Positions 10,934 through 20,365 of a DNA stretch of 64,000 nt are shown here, one piece after another; positions within the stretch are counted from its first letter, which is position 1, and every line of letters starts with the position of its first letter. The DNA comes from Thiogranum longum (GTDB lineage: Bacteria; Pseudomonadota; Gammaproteobacteria; DSM-19610), in assembly GCF_004339085.1 (NCBI RefSeq), contig NZ_SMFX01000001.1, positions 567,580 to 631,579 on the forward strand. The letters are read 5' to 3'. Position numbers and translations under genes: made by a program. Under the pieces are notes generated by a model. It saw only the letters and a program-made list of their open reading frames with translations, was not told where the DNA came from and did no database searches.

Positions 10934-12370
10934 ATGTCTGACGAAGCCCCCGCAAAACAGGTTGAAGAGGGTCTGCCCGCCTGGGTCATGACCTTTGCCG
11001 ATCTCATGTCGTTGTTGATGTGCTTCTTTGTGTTGTTACTGTCTTTTTCCGAAATGGACGTCTCCAAGTACAAGGAAATGGCAGGCTCGATGAAAAATGC
11101 ATTCGGTGTGCAGCGTGATATCAAGGTCAGGGAGCCGCCCAAGGGTATCAACGTCATTGCCCGTGAGTTCAGCCCCGGTCGGCCTGAGCCCACGATTATG
11201 AATGTCATCCGCCAGATGACGACAAATGACCTGCATGTGAATCTCGATCTCGGCAAGGAGCGTCGGCGTCCTGTGCCGACGCCGAAGAGCGAACATACCC
11301 CGGACAAGACCCGGAACTTAAAACCCCATGAGAAAGCGGCAAACATGGCAGACAATCAGGCTGGCCAGAAAGCCGGGCAACGTGCCGACCAGACCGCGGG
11401 CGAAAAGAATGGCGACCAGGCGCAGTCGCTGGCAGGTAAGCAGCTCTCCCAGGCTGAAGGTTTGACGGATACCCAGAAAAAGGAGCTTGCAAAGGCCAAG
11501 GCGCTGGCGGAAGTCCGCCTCAAGGAGAAGTTGAAAATGGAGGCGAATACGGCTGCCGCACAGGGTAAGGCTGTAACAGCGATTGAAAACAAATCACTGG
11601 AAGAGTTGATCAGGACCAAAGCGGAAGAAAAGCGTCGCAAGAAGCTTGAGCATAGCGCCAGACTGATCAGTAATGCCCTTGGTCGCGAGATCAAGGAAGG
11701 TGGTGTGGATGTTGAAGTCGAAGGGAAGAAGATAATTATCCGGGTGCGTGAAAAAGCCTCCTTTGGTTCCGGGCATGCTGATTTGAAAGGCTCATTCCGG
11801 CCGATTCTGGCTAAAGTGGCGGAAATTCTCAAAGGCTCGGAAGGCAAGATTATTGTTGCCGGCCACACGGACAATATTCCTATCTACACCGAACGTTTCC
11901 GGTCCAACTGGGAATTGTCATCCGCACGTGCAGTATCTGTGGCGCACGAAATGATGCTGGCTACCGATATCCCTTCCAGTCGCTTCCTGATCCAGGGTTT
12001 TGCCGACACCAAACCGATGGTGCCGAACACGACTCCGGCCAACCGGGCAAAGAACCGCCGGGTAGAGATTATTCTTCAGCAGGGCGAGGACGAGGACGGG
12101 AAAGATATCTCGGCCACCTTGCCATCCACCCCCGTTACACCGCAAACTGGCGCAGTGCCGGCACCGGTGAAAAAGCCGGTTGCCAGGATGAAGGGTAAAA
12201 AACCTGTAGCGGCTGGTGGAGTTAAACGCGTTACACGACCTGCGACAAAGCCAAAGGCGGTAAAGGGTGTTCGTGCGGGCGGGGCAAACAGGCCGGCACC
12301 GGAAAAGGTTGAGGAAAAAACATCAAAACCGTCGTCCGGACTGGGAATCAAACTGGGCGGCAGCAAGTAG
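10934..12370 (+). CDS. motB: Flagellar motor protein MotB/PomB with long low-complexity insert
   Basis: MotB anchors the stator to peptidoglycan. The 478-residue protein has a single TM helix with the ion-binding aspartate (TFADLMSLLMCFF, Asp23), a plug region ('SFSEMDVSKYKEMAGSM'), and a C-terminal OmpA-like peptidoglycan-binding domain with 'AGHTDNIPI' and 'NRAKNRRVEI'. It is about 150 residues longer than typical MotB: an Ala/Lys/Gln/Glu-rich stretch (about residues 105-230) separates plug and OmpA domains, and a Pro/Lys/Ala-rich tail (about 390-478) follows. ATG 10934 was preferred over TTG 10928 because of SD spacing from AGGGAC. Confidence 0.92.
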   Translation: MSDEAPAKQVEEGLPAWVMTFADLMSLLMCFFVLLLSFSEMDVSKYKEMAGSMKNAFGVQRDIKVREPPKGINVIAREFSPGRPEPTIMNVIRQMTTNDLHVNLDLGKERRRPVPTPKSEHTPDKTRNLKPHEKAANMADNQAGQKAGQRADQTAGEKNGDQAQSLAGKQLSQAEGLTDTQKKELAKAKALAEVRLKEKLKMEANTAAAQGKAVTAIENKSLEELIRTKAEEKRRKKLEHSARLISNALGREIKEGGVDVEVEGKKIIIRVREKASFGSGHADLKGSFRPILAKVAEILKGSEGKIIVAGHTDNIPIYTERFRSNWELSSARAVSVAHEMMLATDIPSSRFLIQGFADTKPMVPNTTPANRAKNRRVEIILQQGEDEDGKDISATLPSTPVTPQTGAVPAPVKKPVARMKGKKPVAAGGVKRVTRPATKPKAVKGVRAGGANRPAPEKVEEKTSKPSSGLGIKLGGSK

Positions 12371-12384
12371 TTCAGGATATATAT

Positions 12385-12972
12385 ATGAGTGATGAACGCA
12401 GGGAGTTTTTCCGGATCGATGACGAGGTGGCGCTTGACTACCGTTTGATCGATCATGATGAAGTCGATCAGTTACTGGAAAAGATCCAGTCTCAACTGGT
12501 AGACCGGTTTACAGCGGCATCCAGCTTTACCGCCACTACCCGGCAGATGATGAACCTGATACACAAGGTGCAGGCGCAATCGCCCGAGCTGGCGCGTTGT
12601 CTGCAGGCCATTGATCAGAAACTCAACATGATTGCCCAGTTGTTTGTTTCGGAGGAAATAAAAGAAAAGCAGCATGACACGCGGGAAGTAAACCTGAGTG
12701 CAGGCGGCGTGGCATTCCGTGCACAACATGAGCTGCCGGTTGGTAGTCTGCTGGAATTGCGCATGGTGTTGTTCCCGTCACTGGTCGGCATTCTGACGAT
12801 CAGCCGGGTTGTCCACTGCGAGCGTGTGAAAGACGGGAATCCGCAGTATCCCTGGCAAATTGCGGTAGAGTACGAGCACCTGAAGGAAACCGATCGTGAG
12901 CTGCTGGTGCGGCATATCATGGCGAGAGAAACCGAACAGCTACGCAGGCAACGCACCGAAAACGACGACTGA
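12385..12972 (+). CDS. PilZ domain protein (putative c-di-GMP receptor)
   Basis: The 195-residue protein begins 'MSDERREFFRIDDEVALDYR', which holds the RxxxR arginines of PilZ domains, and later has 'VNLSAGGVAF', matching the D/NxSxxG motif. About 70 helical residues lie between the two motifs. It starts 14 bp after motB, so it is likely co-transcribed with the stator genes and may adjust motor output to c-di-GMP, as YcgR-type brakes do; that link is inferred from context. Confidence 0.88.
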   Translation: MSDERREFFRIDDEVALDYRLIDHDEVDQLLEKIQSQLVDRFTAASSFTATTRQMMNLIHKVQAQSPELARCLQAIDQKLNMIAQLFVSEEIKEKQHDTREVNLSAGGVAFRAQHELPVGSLLELRMVLFPSLVGILTISRVVHCERVKDGNPQYPWQIAVEYEHLKETDRELLVRHIMARETEQLRRQRTENDD

Positions 12973-12980
12973 TTTCCCGG

Positions 12981-14783
12981 TCAAGGCACCTGGCCGGCGA
13001 CCTGTTTTTCCTCTTCCTGTTGTTGCAGTTCCCAGAGATGCGCATACACGCCGGCGTGGCCAAGTAACTGACCATGACTTCCCTGTTCGACGATTTTCCC
13101 GTCCTGCATCACCAGTATCTGGTCCGCGTCGATAATCGTCGACAGACGGTGTGCGATAACGAGTGTGGTGTGGTTCTGTGCTGCGTTGCGCAGGCTTTCC
13201 AGAATGATCTGCTCGGAGTGGCTGTCGAGGCTGGAGGTGGCTTCGTCAAAGACGAGGATTTTCGGGTTTTTCAAAATGGCACGGGCGATAGCGACGCGCT
13301 GTTTTTCGCCACCTGATAACTTCAGTCCGCGCTCACCCACCACGGTGTCATAACCCTTCGGCAGACTGATAATGAAGTCATGGATATTGGCAAGCTTTGC
13401 GGCCTGTTGAATTTCTTCGAAACTGGCGTCTGTGCGTGCATAGCCAATGTTGTAGCGCAAGGTGTCGTTAAACAGCACAGTGTCCTGCGGAACAATGCCA
13501 ATCGCTGCGCGCAGGCTTTGCTGGGTAACGGAACGTATATCCTGGTCATCAATGAGAATGCACCCTCCATTGACGTCATAAAACCGGAACAGCAATCTCG
13601 CGAGTGTGGATTTACCTGCCCCGCTGGGACCAACCACCGCGACCCTGTGTCCGGCAGGAATAGTAAAGCTGACTTCCCTGAGAATCGGGCGGTCCGGGTC
13701 ATAGGCAAAGCTGACACGGTCGAATCGCACCTCACCATCACGCAATTTCAAAGGTACGGCATCGGGCGCGTCCTCGATCTCCGGGCGTTTTTCCAGTACA
13801 TCGAACATCAGCTGCATGTCTGCAATGGCATGCTTGAGCTGGCTGTAGACAATGCCAAGGAAGTTAAGGGGTATGAACAACTGCAGCAGAAAAGCATTGA
13901 TCAGTACCAGGTCGCCGATACTCAGATCACCTTCAACCACGCCACTGGAGGCCAGGATCATGATCGATGTAACGCCCAGCGCAATGATCGATGCCTGGCC
14001 CACATTCAGCGCCGATAGCGAAGTCTGGCTTTTTACCGCAGCGTCTTCCCATTCCGCAAGTGATGTGTCATAGCGCGCCAGTTCGTGCGGTTCATTACCG
14101 AAGTATTTAACGGTTTCGTAGTTGATCAGGCTGTCGATGGCCTGGGTATTGGCTCTCGAATCGGAGGCATTCATCTTTACCCGGTACTTCATTCGCCATT
14201 CGGTGATGCGGAAGGTGAAGAAGATATAAGTCATCACGGAGATAAACGTAATGACGGCGTACCACACGCTGTATTGCTTGAGCAGGATGCCGGCGATCAG
14301 GGTGACTTCCACCAGGGTAGGCAGAATACTGAACACCATGTAGTTCAGCAGCGAGCTGACACTGCGCGTACCGCGCTCGATATCGCGTGAAATGCCACCG
14401 GTCTTCCTCTCCAGGTGATAGCGCAATGATAACCGGTGCAGGTGTTCCAGCACACGAACCGACACCTTGCGCATGGCGCCATGGCGAACCCGCGCAAATA
14501 CGGCGTCGCGCAGTTCGTTGAACAGGGAACTTGCCAGACGAAGCCCGCCGTAACCCAGCAACAGACCCAGTGGCAGCACCAGTTGCATGTTGTCGCGGTC
14601 CAGTGCGTCGACAATACCCTTCAGCATCAGCGGAATACCGACATTGGCAACCTTGGCCAGGATCAGAAAGGTCAGTGCCAGCACTACCCGCACCCGGTAT
14701 TCCCACAAAAAAGGCGCGAGAGATCGCAGCGTTTTCAGATCATTACCGTCAGTGTCTGGTAGTTCAGTATGCCGGTTGTGCAT
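12981..14783 (-). CDS. ABC transporter, fused permease-ATPase, Atm1/HMT1 type
   Basis: The 600-residue half-transporter has a six-helix ABC transmembrane domain (about residues 30-320) and a nucleotide-binding domain with Walker A GPSGAGKST, signature LSGGEKQRVAIARA, Walker B ILVFDEATSSLD and the H-loop 'VIAHRLSTI'. The TMD resembles Atm1/ABCB7, which exports glutathione-bound sulfur or metal species ('NYETVKYFGNEPHE' is a family hallmark). It ends 9 bp from the convergent PilZ gene. Confidence 0.9.
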   Translation of the reverse strand: MHNRHTELPDTDGNDLKTLRSLAPFLWEYRVRVVLALTFLILAKVANVGIPLMLKGIVDALDRDNMQLVLPLGLLLGYGGLRLASSLFNELRDAVFARVRHGAMRKVSVRVLEHLHRLSLRYHLERKTGGISRDIERGTRSVSSLLNYMVFSILPTLVEVTLIAGILLKQYSVWYAVITFISVMTYIFFTFRITEWRMKYRVKMNASDSRANTQAIDSLINYETVKYFGNEPHELARYDTSLAEWEDAAVKSQTSLSALNVGQASIIALGVTSIMILASSGVVEGDLSIGDLVLINAFLLQLFIPLNFLGIVYSQLKHAIADMQLMFDVLEKRPEIEDAPDAVPLKLRDGEVRFDRVSFAYDPDRPILREVSFTIPAGHRVAVVGPSGAGKSTLARLLFRFYDVNGGCILIDDQDIRSVTQQSLRAAIGIVPQDTVLFNDTLRYNIGYARTDASFEEIQQAAKLANIHDFIISLPKGYDTVVGERGLKLSGGEKQRVAIARAILKNPKILVFDEATSSLDSHSEQIILESLRNAAQNHTTLVIAHRLSTIIDADQILVMQDGKIVEQGSHGQLLGHAGVYAHLWELQQQEEEKQVAGQVP

Positions 14784-14979
14784 GGATTTTCAGGTTTCCG
14801 TGGTTGTCGGGTTGATGCAAGGGTTGATTGTCACCACATTTCCCGTGTCTGTGGCGTGCCTGCCATGCAGGCGCAGCCGAATTGTACCCGAAGCCGGCAA
14901 AACGGCGGCATCAGCACGGTTTGGCTGGTATACTTGCGCGCTTTGCTGAAATCGGGAGCCTGAATCCGGAGTTAGAATC

Positions 14980-15249
14980 ATGCCGATTTACGAATACCAA
15001 TGCACTGAATGTGGCCTGGAAATGGAAAAGCTGCAAAAACTCAGCGATGAACCGCTGACGGTATGCCCCGAGTGTGGCAAGCCGACCTTGCAGAAAAAAG
15101 TATCTGCCGCCGGGTTTCGTCTCAAGGGCAGCGGCTGGTACGAGACCGATTTCAAGAGCAAGGACCGCAAGAATGTCGCCAAGGGAGACAGCAAGTCCAA
15201 AACCGGCGGGGATTCTTCCGGCAAGTCCTCTTCGGGGGACAGCAAGTAA
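14980..15249 (+). CDS. FmdB family zinc-ribbon protein
   Basis: An 89-residue protein starting 'MPIYEYQCTECG' with two CxxC pairs (CTECG and CPECG) that form a zinc ribbon. The rest is a Ser/Lys/Gly-rich tail. FmdB-type proteins upstream of aspS are very common in beta- and gammaproteobacteria, but their function is unknown. Here aspS starts 84 bp downstream with a hairpin between. Confidence 0.9.
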   Translation: MPIYEYQCTECGLEMEKLQKLSDEPLTVCPECGKPTLQKKVSAAGFRLKGSGWYETDFKSKDRKNVAKGDSKSKTGGDSSGKSSSGDSK

Positions 15250-15253
15250 ACAA

Positions 15254-15272
15254 CCCCGGTCAATGACCGGGG
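15254..15272 (+). other. Hairpin between fmdB and aspS
   Basis: Perfect arms CCCCGGTC / GACCGGGG around a 3-nt loop, without a T run. It may be a pause or an RNA-processing hairpin rather than a terminator, since aspS has no other obvious promoter. Confidence 0.5.
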
Positions 15273-15333
15273 CCTGACAAGCCCATTGCCCGCCGCTCCG
15301 GCGCGGCGTTATCTGGAAATACTGAAGACTGAC

Positions 15334-17166
15334 ATGCGAACACAATACTGCGGTGAACTGAATGCGAGCCACCTCGACGCCGAGGTGACACTGGTCGGCT
15401 GGGCACACCGCCGCCGTGACCACGGCGGGGTGATTTTTATCGATCTGCGCGACCGGGAAGGTCGTGTACAGGTCGTGTTCGACCCCGATACCGAAGAGAC
15501 ATTCGCCACTGCCGAGCGTGTGCGCAGCGAGTATGTGCTCCAGGTAAAAGGCCGTGTACGCCGTCGTCCTGAGGGTACCGAGAACCCGGACATGGCCACC
15601 GGTGAAGTGGAGGTACTGGGCAAGGAGCTGACCATTATCAATGCGTCGGAGACGCCGCCATTCCACCTGGACGATGACAGCGTGTCGGAAGAACACCGCT
15701 TGCGCTATCGCTACATCGACCTGCGTCGCCCGGAGATGCTGCAGCGTATCCGCCTGCGCTCCGAGGTGACCCGGGAACTGCGTTATTTCCTCGACAGCAA
15801 CGGTTTCCTGGATATCGAAACACCGATCCTGACACGTGCCACGCCGGAAGGTGCGCGTGACTACCTGGTGCCCAGCCGTACTCACCCGGGTGAGTTTTTT
15901 GCCCTGCCGCAGTCACCGCAGCTGTTCAAACAGTTATTGATGATGTCCGGTATGGACCGCTACTACCAGATTGTACGCTGCTTCCGCGACGAGGACCTGC
16001 GCGCCGATCGCCAGCCGGAATTTACCCAGCTGGATATCGAGACAGCGTTCATGGATGAAGACCAGATCATGACGCTGATGGAAGAAATGATCCGCGGCCT
16101 GTTCGACAAGCTGCTGGGTGTCAAACTGGACAACCCGTTCCCGCGCATGACCTACCAGGAAGCCATGTTGCGTTTCGGCTCCGACCGCCCGGACCTGCGT
16201 GTGGCGCTGGAGCTGGTCGATGTCGACGACCTGATGAAAGCCGTCGAGTTCAAGGTATTTTCCGGCCCCGCCAACGATCCGGAAGGTCGCGTTGCGGCGC
16301 TGCGTCTGCCCAAAGGTTGTGAGCTGACACGCAAGGAAATCGACGACTACACCAAATTCGTCGGCATCTACGGCGCACGTGGTCTGGCCTACATCAAGGT
16401 CAACGAACGGGCCAAAGGCCGCGAAGGCCTGCAGTCGCCGATCCTCAAATTCCTGCCGGACGAAGCGGTCGACACTCTCATGCAGCGCACCGGTGCCGAA
16501 GATGGTGACCTGGTGTTCTTCGGTGCCGACAAGGCGCACATCGTTAATGAAGCGCTGGGTGCCCTGCGCGTCAAGCTCGCTGAAGACCGGGGACTGATGG
16601 AAGGCGACTGGAAACCCCTCTGGGTGGTGGACTTCCCGATGTTCGAGAAAGGCGGGGATAGCGGGCGAGGTGAGACTGCGGAGCAGTCGAGAGGGTCCCC
16701 TGGGGGAAGCTGGACTTCCTTGCATCACCCCTTTACCGCACCGAAAGAAGAGCACCTGGATTTGCTCGAGACAGATCCCGGCGCCTGCCATTCGCGGGCC
16801 TACGACATGGTACTGAACGGTACCGAGGTTGGTGGCGGTTCTATGCGTATCTTCCGCACCGAGGTGCAGCGGCACGTGTTCGAATTGCTGGGTATCAGTG
16901 ACCAGGAAGCAGAGGACAAGTTCGGCTTCCTGCTGACGGCGCTGAAATACGGCTGCCCGCCGCACGGTGGACTGGCCTTTGGCCTGGATCGTCTGTTAAT
17001 GCTGATGAGCGGTGCAAGCTCGATCCGCGAAGTCATGGCATTCCCGAAAACGCAGACCGCCAGTTGCCCGTTGACCAATGCACCCTCAGAAGTCTCCGAT
17101 GCGCAGTTACGTGAACTGAATGTGCGCCTGCGCAAACCTGTCGAAAAGGAAACACCCGCCTCCTGA
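15334..17166 (+). CDS. aspS: Aspartyl-tRNA synthetase
   Basis: A 610-residue bacterial class II synthetase charging tRNA-Asp. Domains: OB-fold anticodon domain (1-105, '[23 protein letters not shown]'), catalytic core with motif 2 '[20 protein letters not shown]', the bacterial GAD insertion (about 290-420), and motif 3 '[12 protein letters not shown]'. An earlier in-frame ATG at 15286 would add 16 atypical residues, so 15334 ([10 protein letters not shown]) was chosen. An unusual Gly/Ser/Glu-rich stretch of about 18 residues is inserted between 'FPMFEK' and '[11 protein letters not shown]' (nt 16651-16707). Confidence 0.96.
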   Translation: MRTQYCGELNASHLDAEVTLVGWAHRRRDHGGVIFIDLRDREGRVQVVFDPDTEETFATAERVRSEYVLQVKGRVRRRPEGTENPDMATGEVEVLGKELTIINASETPPFHLDDDSVSEEHRLRYRYIDLRRPEMLQRIRLRSEVTRELRYFLDSNGFLDIETPILTRATPEGARDYLVPSRTHPGEFFALPQSPQLFKQLLMMSGMDRYYQIVRCFRDEDLRADRQPEFTQLDIETAFMDEDQIMTLMEEMIRGLFDKLLGVKLDNPFPRMTYQEAMLRFGSDRPDLRVALELVDVDDLMKAVEFKVFSGPANDPEGRVAALRLPKGCELTRKEIDDYTKFVGIYGARGLAYIKVNERAKGREGLQSPILKFLPDEAVDTLMQRTGAEDGDLVFFGADKAHIVNEALGALRVKLAEDRGLMEGDWKPLWVVDFPMFEKGGDSGRGETAEQSRGSPGGSWTSLHHPFTAPKEEHLDLLETDPGACHSRAYDMVLNGTEVGGGSMRIFRTEVQRHVFELLGISDQEAEDKFGFLLTALKYGCPPHGGLAFGLDRLLMLMSGASSIREVMAFPKTQTASCPLTNAPSEVSDAQLRELNVRLRKPVEKETPAS

Positions 17167-17170
17167 GCCT

Positions 17171-17614
17171 ATGCATCACGACTACAAGCGCCCCGAATCC
17201 GTCCTGGTTGTTATCTACACCAAAGCCGGCGATGTGCTGCTGATGGAACGTCGCCAGCCAGAGGACTACTGGCAGTCGGTTACCGGCAGCCTGGAATGGG
17301 ACGAGCAGCCACGTGAGGCGGCAATCAGGGAAGTTCGTGAGGAAACCGGGCTGGATGTCAGTGAGTTGCTGGCTGATGGTAAAAAAACAGTGCGATTTCG
17401 TATTCTGCCGGCCTGGCGGGACCGCTATGCACCGGAAGAACAATACAACACAGAACATCTTTATCTGGTGGAGCTACCGGAACAGGTCGATATCACCCTC
17501 AACCCCGATGAACACCGTCAGCTGCGCTGGCTCCCGGCGCGGCATGCGGCACTCAAGGCCAGTTCTTCTACCAACCGGCAGGCGATAGAGAAGTTCGTCG
17601 TTTTTCGGCGTTAG
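17171..17614 (+). CDS. nudB: Dihydroneopterin triphosphate diphosphatase (Nudix)
   Basis: The 148-residue Nudix hydrolase carries the complete box GX5EX7REUXEEXGU as 'GSLEWDEQPREAAIREVREETGLD'. The N-terminal 'YKRPESVLVVIY' and 'VLLMERRQPEDYWQSVTGSLE' match NudB, which removes pyrophosphate from dihydroneopterin triphosphate in folate synthesis. aspS-nudB linkage is conserved in gammaproteobacteria. ATG 17171, 4 bp after the aspS stop, was chosen over an in-frame start at 17120 inside aspS. Confidence 0.92.
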   Translation: MHHDYKRPESVLVVIYTKAGDVLLMERRQPEDYWQSVTGSLEWDEQPREAAIREVREETGLDVSELLADGKKTVRFRILPAWRDRYAPEEQYNTEHLYLVELPEQVDITLNPDEHRQLRWLPARHAALKASSSTNRQAIEKFVVFRR

Positions 17615-17630
17615 GTGGCAAGCACCGGTT

Positions 17631-17802
17631 GGTTGAGGCTATCCGGTTCAACGGTTTGCCCCTACGCGGCTACCCTGCGCTTCTCGCGTAACGCGGCGTT
17701 CGCCCAAACGCGCGGTTTCTGCGAAACCACTCAAACAGGGCTCTCTTGTTCCGCATTACGCTGCGATGCTCCGCTGCACCGATTCACCGGAAAGCCTCAA
17801 CC
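17631..17802. repeat. MITE-like element with terminal inverted repeats
   Basis: The left end GGTTGAGGCTATCCGGT (17631-17647) is matched by the reverse complement of the right end (GGTTGAGGCTTTCCGGT, about 17786-17802) with one mismatch in 17. The 170-bp body has no open gene. It fills most of the 295 bp between nudB and nadA. Non-autonomous mobility is inferred from the structure only. Confidence 0.6.
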
Positions 17803-17909
17803 CGCCCGGGACGAAATCAGGCACAGGAACTACTCCATTTAGTATGGTTGCGCAAAATCTCTCGATAAAAGAGAATTGAACCCGTGAAATCAACGAGATT
17901 CGCCCTGAA

Positions 17910-19010
17910 ATGGCTGTAAATGCAATAGACGTCGATCCCTATACCTCGCTGTCCGATGAAGACTGCGAGGCGCGTATTCTCGCGGCAAAGGAAAAGCTGG
18001 GCGAGCGGCTGGTGATCCTCGGCCACCACTACCAGCGCGATGAAGTCTTCCGGCATGCCGATTTTTCCGGTGATTCTCTCAAACTATCACGCCAGGCGGC
18101 CGACTCGAAGGCCGAGTACATCGTTTTTTGCGGTGTACATTTCATGGCCGAGGTGGCGGATATTTTGTCGCGACCAGACCAGATCTCCATTCTGCCGGAC
18201 CTGTCCGCCGGCTGTTCCATGGCGGATATGGCCAACCTGGCCAAGGTGGAGCGTGCCTGGCAGGAACTTTCGCAGGTGCTTGACCCCGACCAGCAGGTTA
18301 CCCCGGTAACCTATATCAATTCTGCAGCAGACCTGAAGGCGTTCTGCGGCCGTCACGGCGGTATCGTCTGTACATCGACCAATGCACGGCATGTGCTGGA
18401 ATGGTCATTCTCGCGGCGTGAGAAGGTGTTGTTCTTCCCGGACCAGCACCTGGGGCGCAATACCGGTTACAACATGGATATTCCGCTTGAGGACATGGTG
18501 GTATGGGACTTTGACCTGCCCATGGGTGGTCTGACGAAGCAACAGATCCTCGATGCGAAAATGATTTTGTGGAAAGGATTCTGTTCGGTGCACCAGATGT
18601 TCGATGTGTCACACATCGAGCGCTTCAAGGAAAAGTACCCGGATGCGAAAATCATCTCTCACCCCGAAGCCAGTTTTGAAGTCTGCCAGGCATCGGATTT
18701 CGTGGGTTCGACTGAATACATCATCAGGACCGTCCATGATTCCGAAGCGGGTACACGCTGGCTGGTCGGTACCGAGCTGAACCTGGTCAATCGGCTGCAC
18801 GATGAGTGCAAGGCCGAAGGCAAATCGGTGCATTTCATGTCACCGACGGTGTGTATGTGCTCGACCATGTTCCGTATCGATCCGCAGCATCTGCTGTGGG
18901 TGCTGGAAAATCTGGTCGAGGGGAACCCGGTCAACCGTATCAGCGTGCCGGTTGAGGAAGCCGCTATGGCGCGTTCGGCGTTGCAGCGCATGCTGGATAT
19001 CTCACCCTGA
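17910..19010 (+). CDS. nadA: Quinolinate synthase A
   Basis: NadA condenses iminoaspartate with dihydroxyacetone phosphate to quinolinate in de novo NAD synthesis, using a [4Fe-4S] cluster. The 366-residue protein shows 'ILGHHYQRDEV', 'HFMAEVADIL', 'DLSAGCSMADM' (Cys102), 'FEVCQASDFVGSTE' and 'CMCSTMFRIDP', which include the three cluster cysteines. It fits the longer NadA subgroup of gammaproteobacteria. A MITE-like repeat lies directly upstream. The hairpin CACTGAC/GTCAGTG at 19026-19050 follows. Confidence 0.96.
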   Translation: MAVNAIDVDPYTSLSDEDCEARILAAKEKLGERLVILGHHYQRDEVFRHADFSGDSLKLSRQAADSKAEYIVFCGVHFMAEVADILSRPDQISILPDLSAGCSMADMANLAKVERAWQELSQVLDPDQQVTPVTYINSAADLKAFCGRHGGIVCTSTNARHVLEWSFSRREKVLFFPDQHLGRNTGYNMDIPLEDMVVWDFDLPMGGLTKQQILDAKMILWKGFCSVHQMFDVSHIERFKEKYPDAKIISHPEASFEVCQASDFVGSTEYIIRTVHDSEAGTRWLVGTELNLVNRLHDECKAEGKSVHFMSPTVCMCSTMFRIDPQHLLWVLENLVEGNPVNRISVPVEEAAMARSALQRMLDISP

Positions 19011-19090
19011 GCCTCTGCGCCAGGCCACTGACGCGGCCGGCCGGTCAGTGCTAGACTCCTGTCATTGCACTATTTGACGACGAGGCAGTC

Positions 19091-19834
19091 ATGGCAGGAC
19101 ATAGTAAATGGGCCAATATCCAGCACCGTAAAAAGGCGCAGGACGCCAAGCGCGGCAAAATATTCACCAAGCTGATTCGCGAGATTACCGTTGCAGCACG
19201 GATGGGCGAGCCGGACCCGGCCTCCAATCCACGCCTGCGACTGGCTGTCGACAAGGCACTCGGCGCCAACATGACCAAGGACACCATCGAGCGTGCCATC
19301 AAGCGCGGCGCGGGTGCCCAGGATGGCGAAAATTTCGATGAAATCCGCTACGAGGGCTATGGCCCGGGCGGTGTGGCTGTGATCGTCGATTGCCTTACCG
19401 ATAATCGCAATCGCACGGTATCCGAAGTGCGGCACGCTTTCACCAAGGCCGGCGGTAATCTCGGTACCAGCGGCTCGGTGGCGTTTCAGTTCGCCAAGAC
19501 CGGTATCCTCAGCTACCCACCGGGCAGCGATGAAGATGCCATCATGGAAGCTGCGCTGGAAGCTGGCGCCAATGATGTACTGACCAATGATGACGGTTCT
19601 ATCGACGTGCTGACCACCCCGGAAGAGTTTATCAGCGTAAAGGAAGCGATGATCGAGGCCGGTTTCGAGCCGGAGCAGGCCGAAGTTACCCAGCGCGCAG
19701 AGAACACCACGCCGCTGGACAAGGATGATGCCGAAAAAATGATCCGTATGATCGACGTACTGGAGGAGCTGGACGATGTGCAGGATGTCTTCTCCAACGC
19801 TGACATCGCCGACGACATTCTCGCGGAGCTCTAG
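19091..19834 (+). CDS. yebC: YebC/PmpR (TACO1) family protein
   Basis: This 247-residue protein starts '[27 protein letters not shown]', the signature of the YebC family. Members act as DNA-binding regulators in some species and as ribosome-associated factors that help translate difficult (for example polyproline) sequences in others. Acidic C-terminal segments '[26 protein letters not shown]' are typical. It heads the ruv cluster, as usual. Its TAG stop is followed in the same reading frame by ruvC. Confidence 0.96.
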   Translation: MAGHSKWANIQHRKKAQDAKRGKIFTKLIREITVAARMGEPDPASNPRLRLAVDKALGANMTKDTIERAIKRGAGAQDGENFDEIRYEGYGPGGVAVIVDCLTDNRNRTVSEVRHAFTKAGGNLGTSGSVAFQFAKTGILSYPPGSDEDAIMEAALEAGANDVLTNDDGSIDVLTTPEEFISVKEAMIEAGFEPEQAEVTQRAENTTPLDKDDAEKMIRMIDVLEELDDVQDVFSNADIADDILAEL

Positions 19835-19837
19835 ATC

Positions 19838-20365
19838 CTGCGCGCCACGACCCGCATCCTTGGTATCGATCCCGGCTCACGGTTGATGGGATACGGGCTG
19901 ATCGACAGTGACGGGCGCAAGGCCAGTTATATTGCCAGCGGTTGCCTGAAGGTGACCGGTAAAAGTCTGCCGGACAAACTGGGACTGATCTTCCGTGAAC
20001 TCAGCGAACTACTGCATAGCTACGAACCACAGCAACTGGCCATCGAAAATGTCTTCATGCACCGTAATGCCGATTCGGCCCTGAAACTGGGGCAGGCGCG
20101 CGGTGCAGCCATCTGTGCAGCCGTGACGCGCGATCTTCCGGTTGCGGAATATGCGCCACGTGAAATCAAGCTTGCCGTAGTCGGCAAGGGCGGCGCAGAC
20201 AAGGCGCAGGTTCAGCACATGGTGCGCGTGTTGCTCAACCTCAGTAAAACGCCGCAGGCGGACGCTGCGGATGCACTGGCGATTGCACTCTGTCACAGCT
20301 ACCAGCAGGGCGCGCTCGATCGGGTGTCCGGTGCCACCGGTCTGGCAGGCGGGCGGCTGCGATGA
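19838..20365 (+). CDS. ruvC: Holliday junction resolvase RuvC (non-canonical start)
   Basis: RuvC cleaves Holliday junctions after RuvAB migration. The protein has 'RILGIDPGSRLMGYGLID' with the first catalytic Asp, 'AIENVFMHRN' with the catalytic Glu and 'DAADALAIALCH' with the C-terminal Asp pair. No ATG, GTG or TTG lies between the yebC stop (19832-19834, same frame) and the first catalytic Asp; the first standard start (TTG 19883) would delete it. A CTG at 19838 gives 175 residues, close to the family's 173, and sits 9 bp after GGAG (19825-19828); ATC 19835 is the alternative. Its end overlaps ruvA by 4 bp. Confidence 0.9.
   Translation: MRATTRILGIDPGSRLMGYGLIDSDGRKASYIASGCLKVTGKSLPDKLGLIFRELSELLHSYEPQQLAIENVFMHRNADSALKLGQARGAAICAAVTRDLPVAEYAPREIKLAVVGKGGADKAQVQHMVRVLLNLSKTPQADAADALAIALCHSYQQGALDRVSGATGLAGGRLR

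Noticed and set aside
14911-15885. Open frame of 324 codons on the minus strand
   Set aside because: It covers fmdB and the start of aspS in antisense, and has no family match or plausible start.
15934-16965. Open frame of 343 codons on the minus strand
   Set aside because: It lies opposite aspS, which has full family motifs. The antisense frame has no recognisable domain and no SD; it results from GC-rich codon positions.
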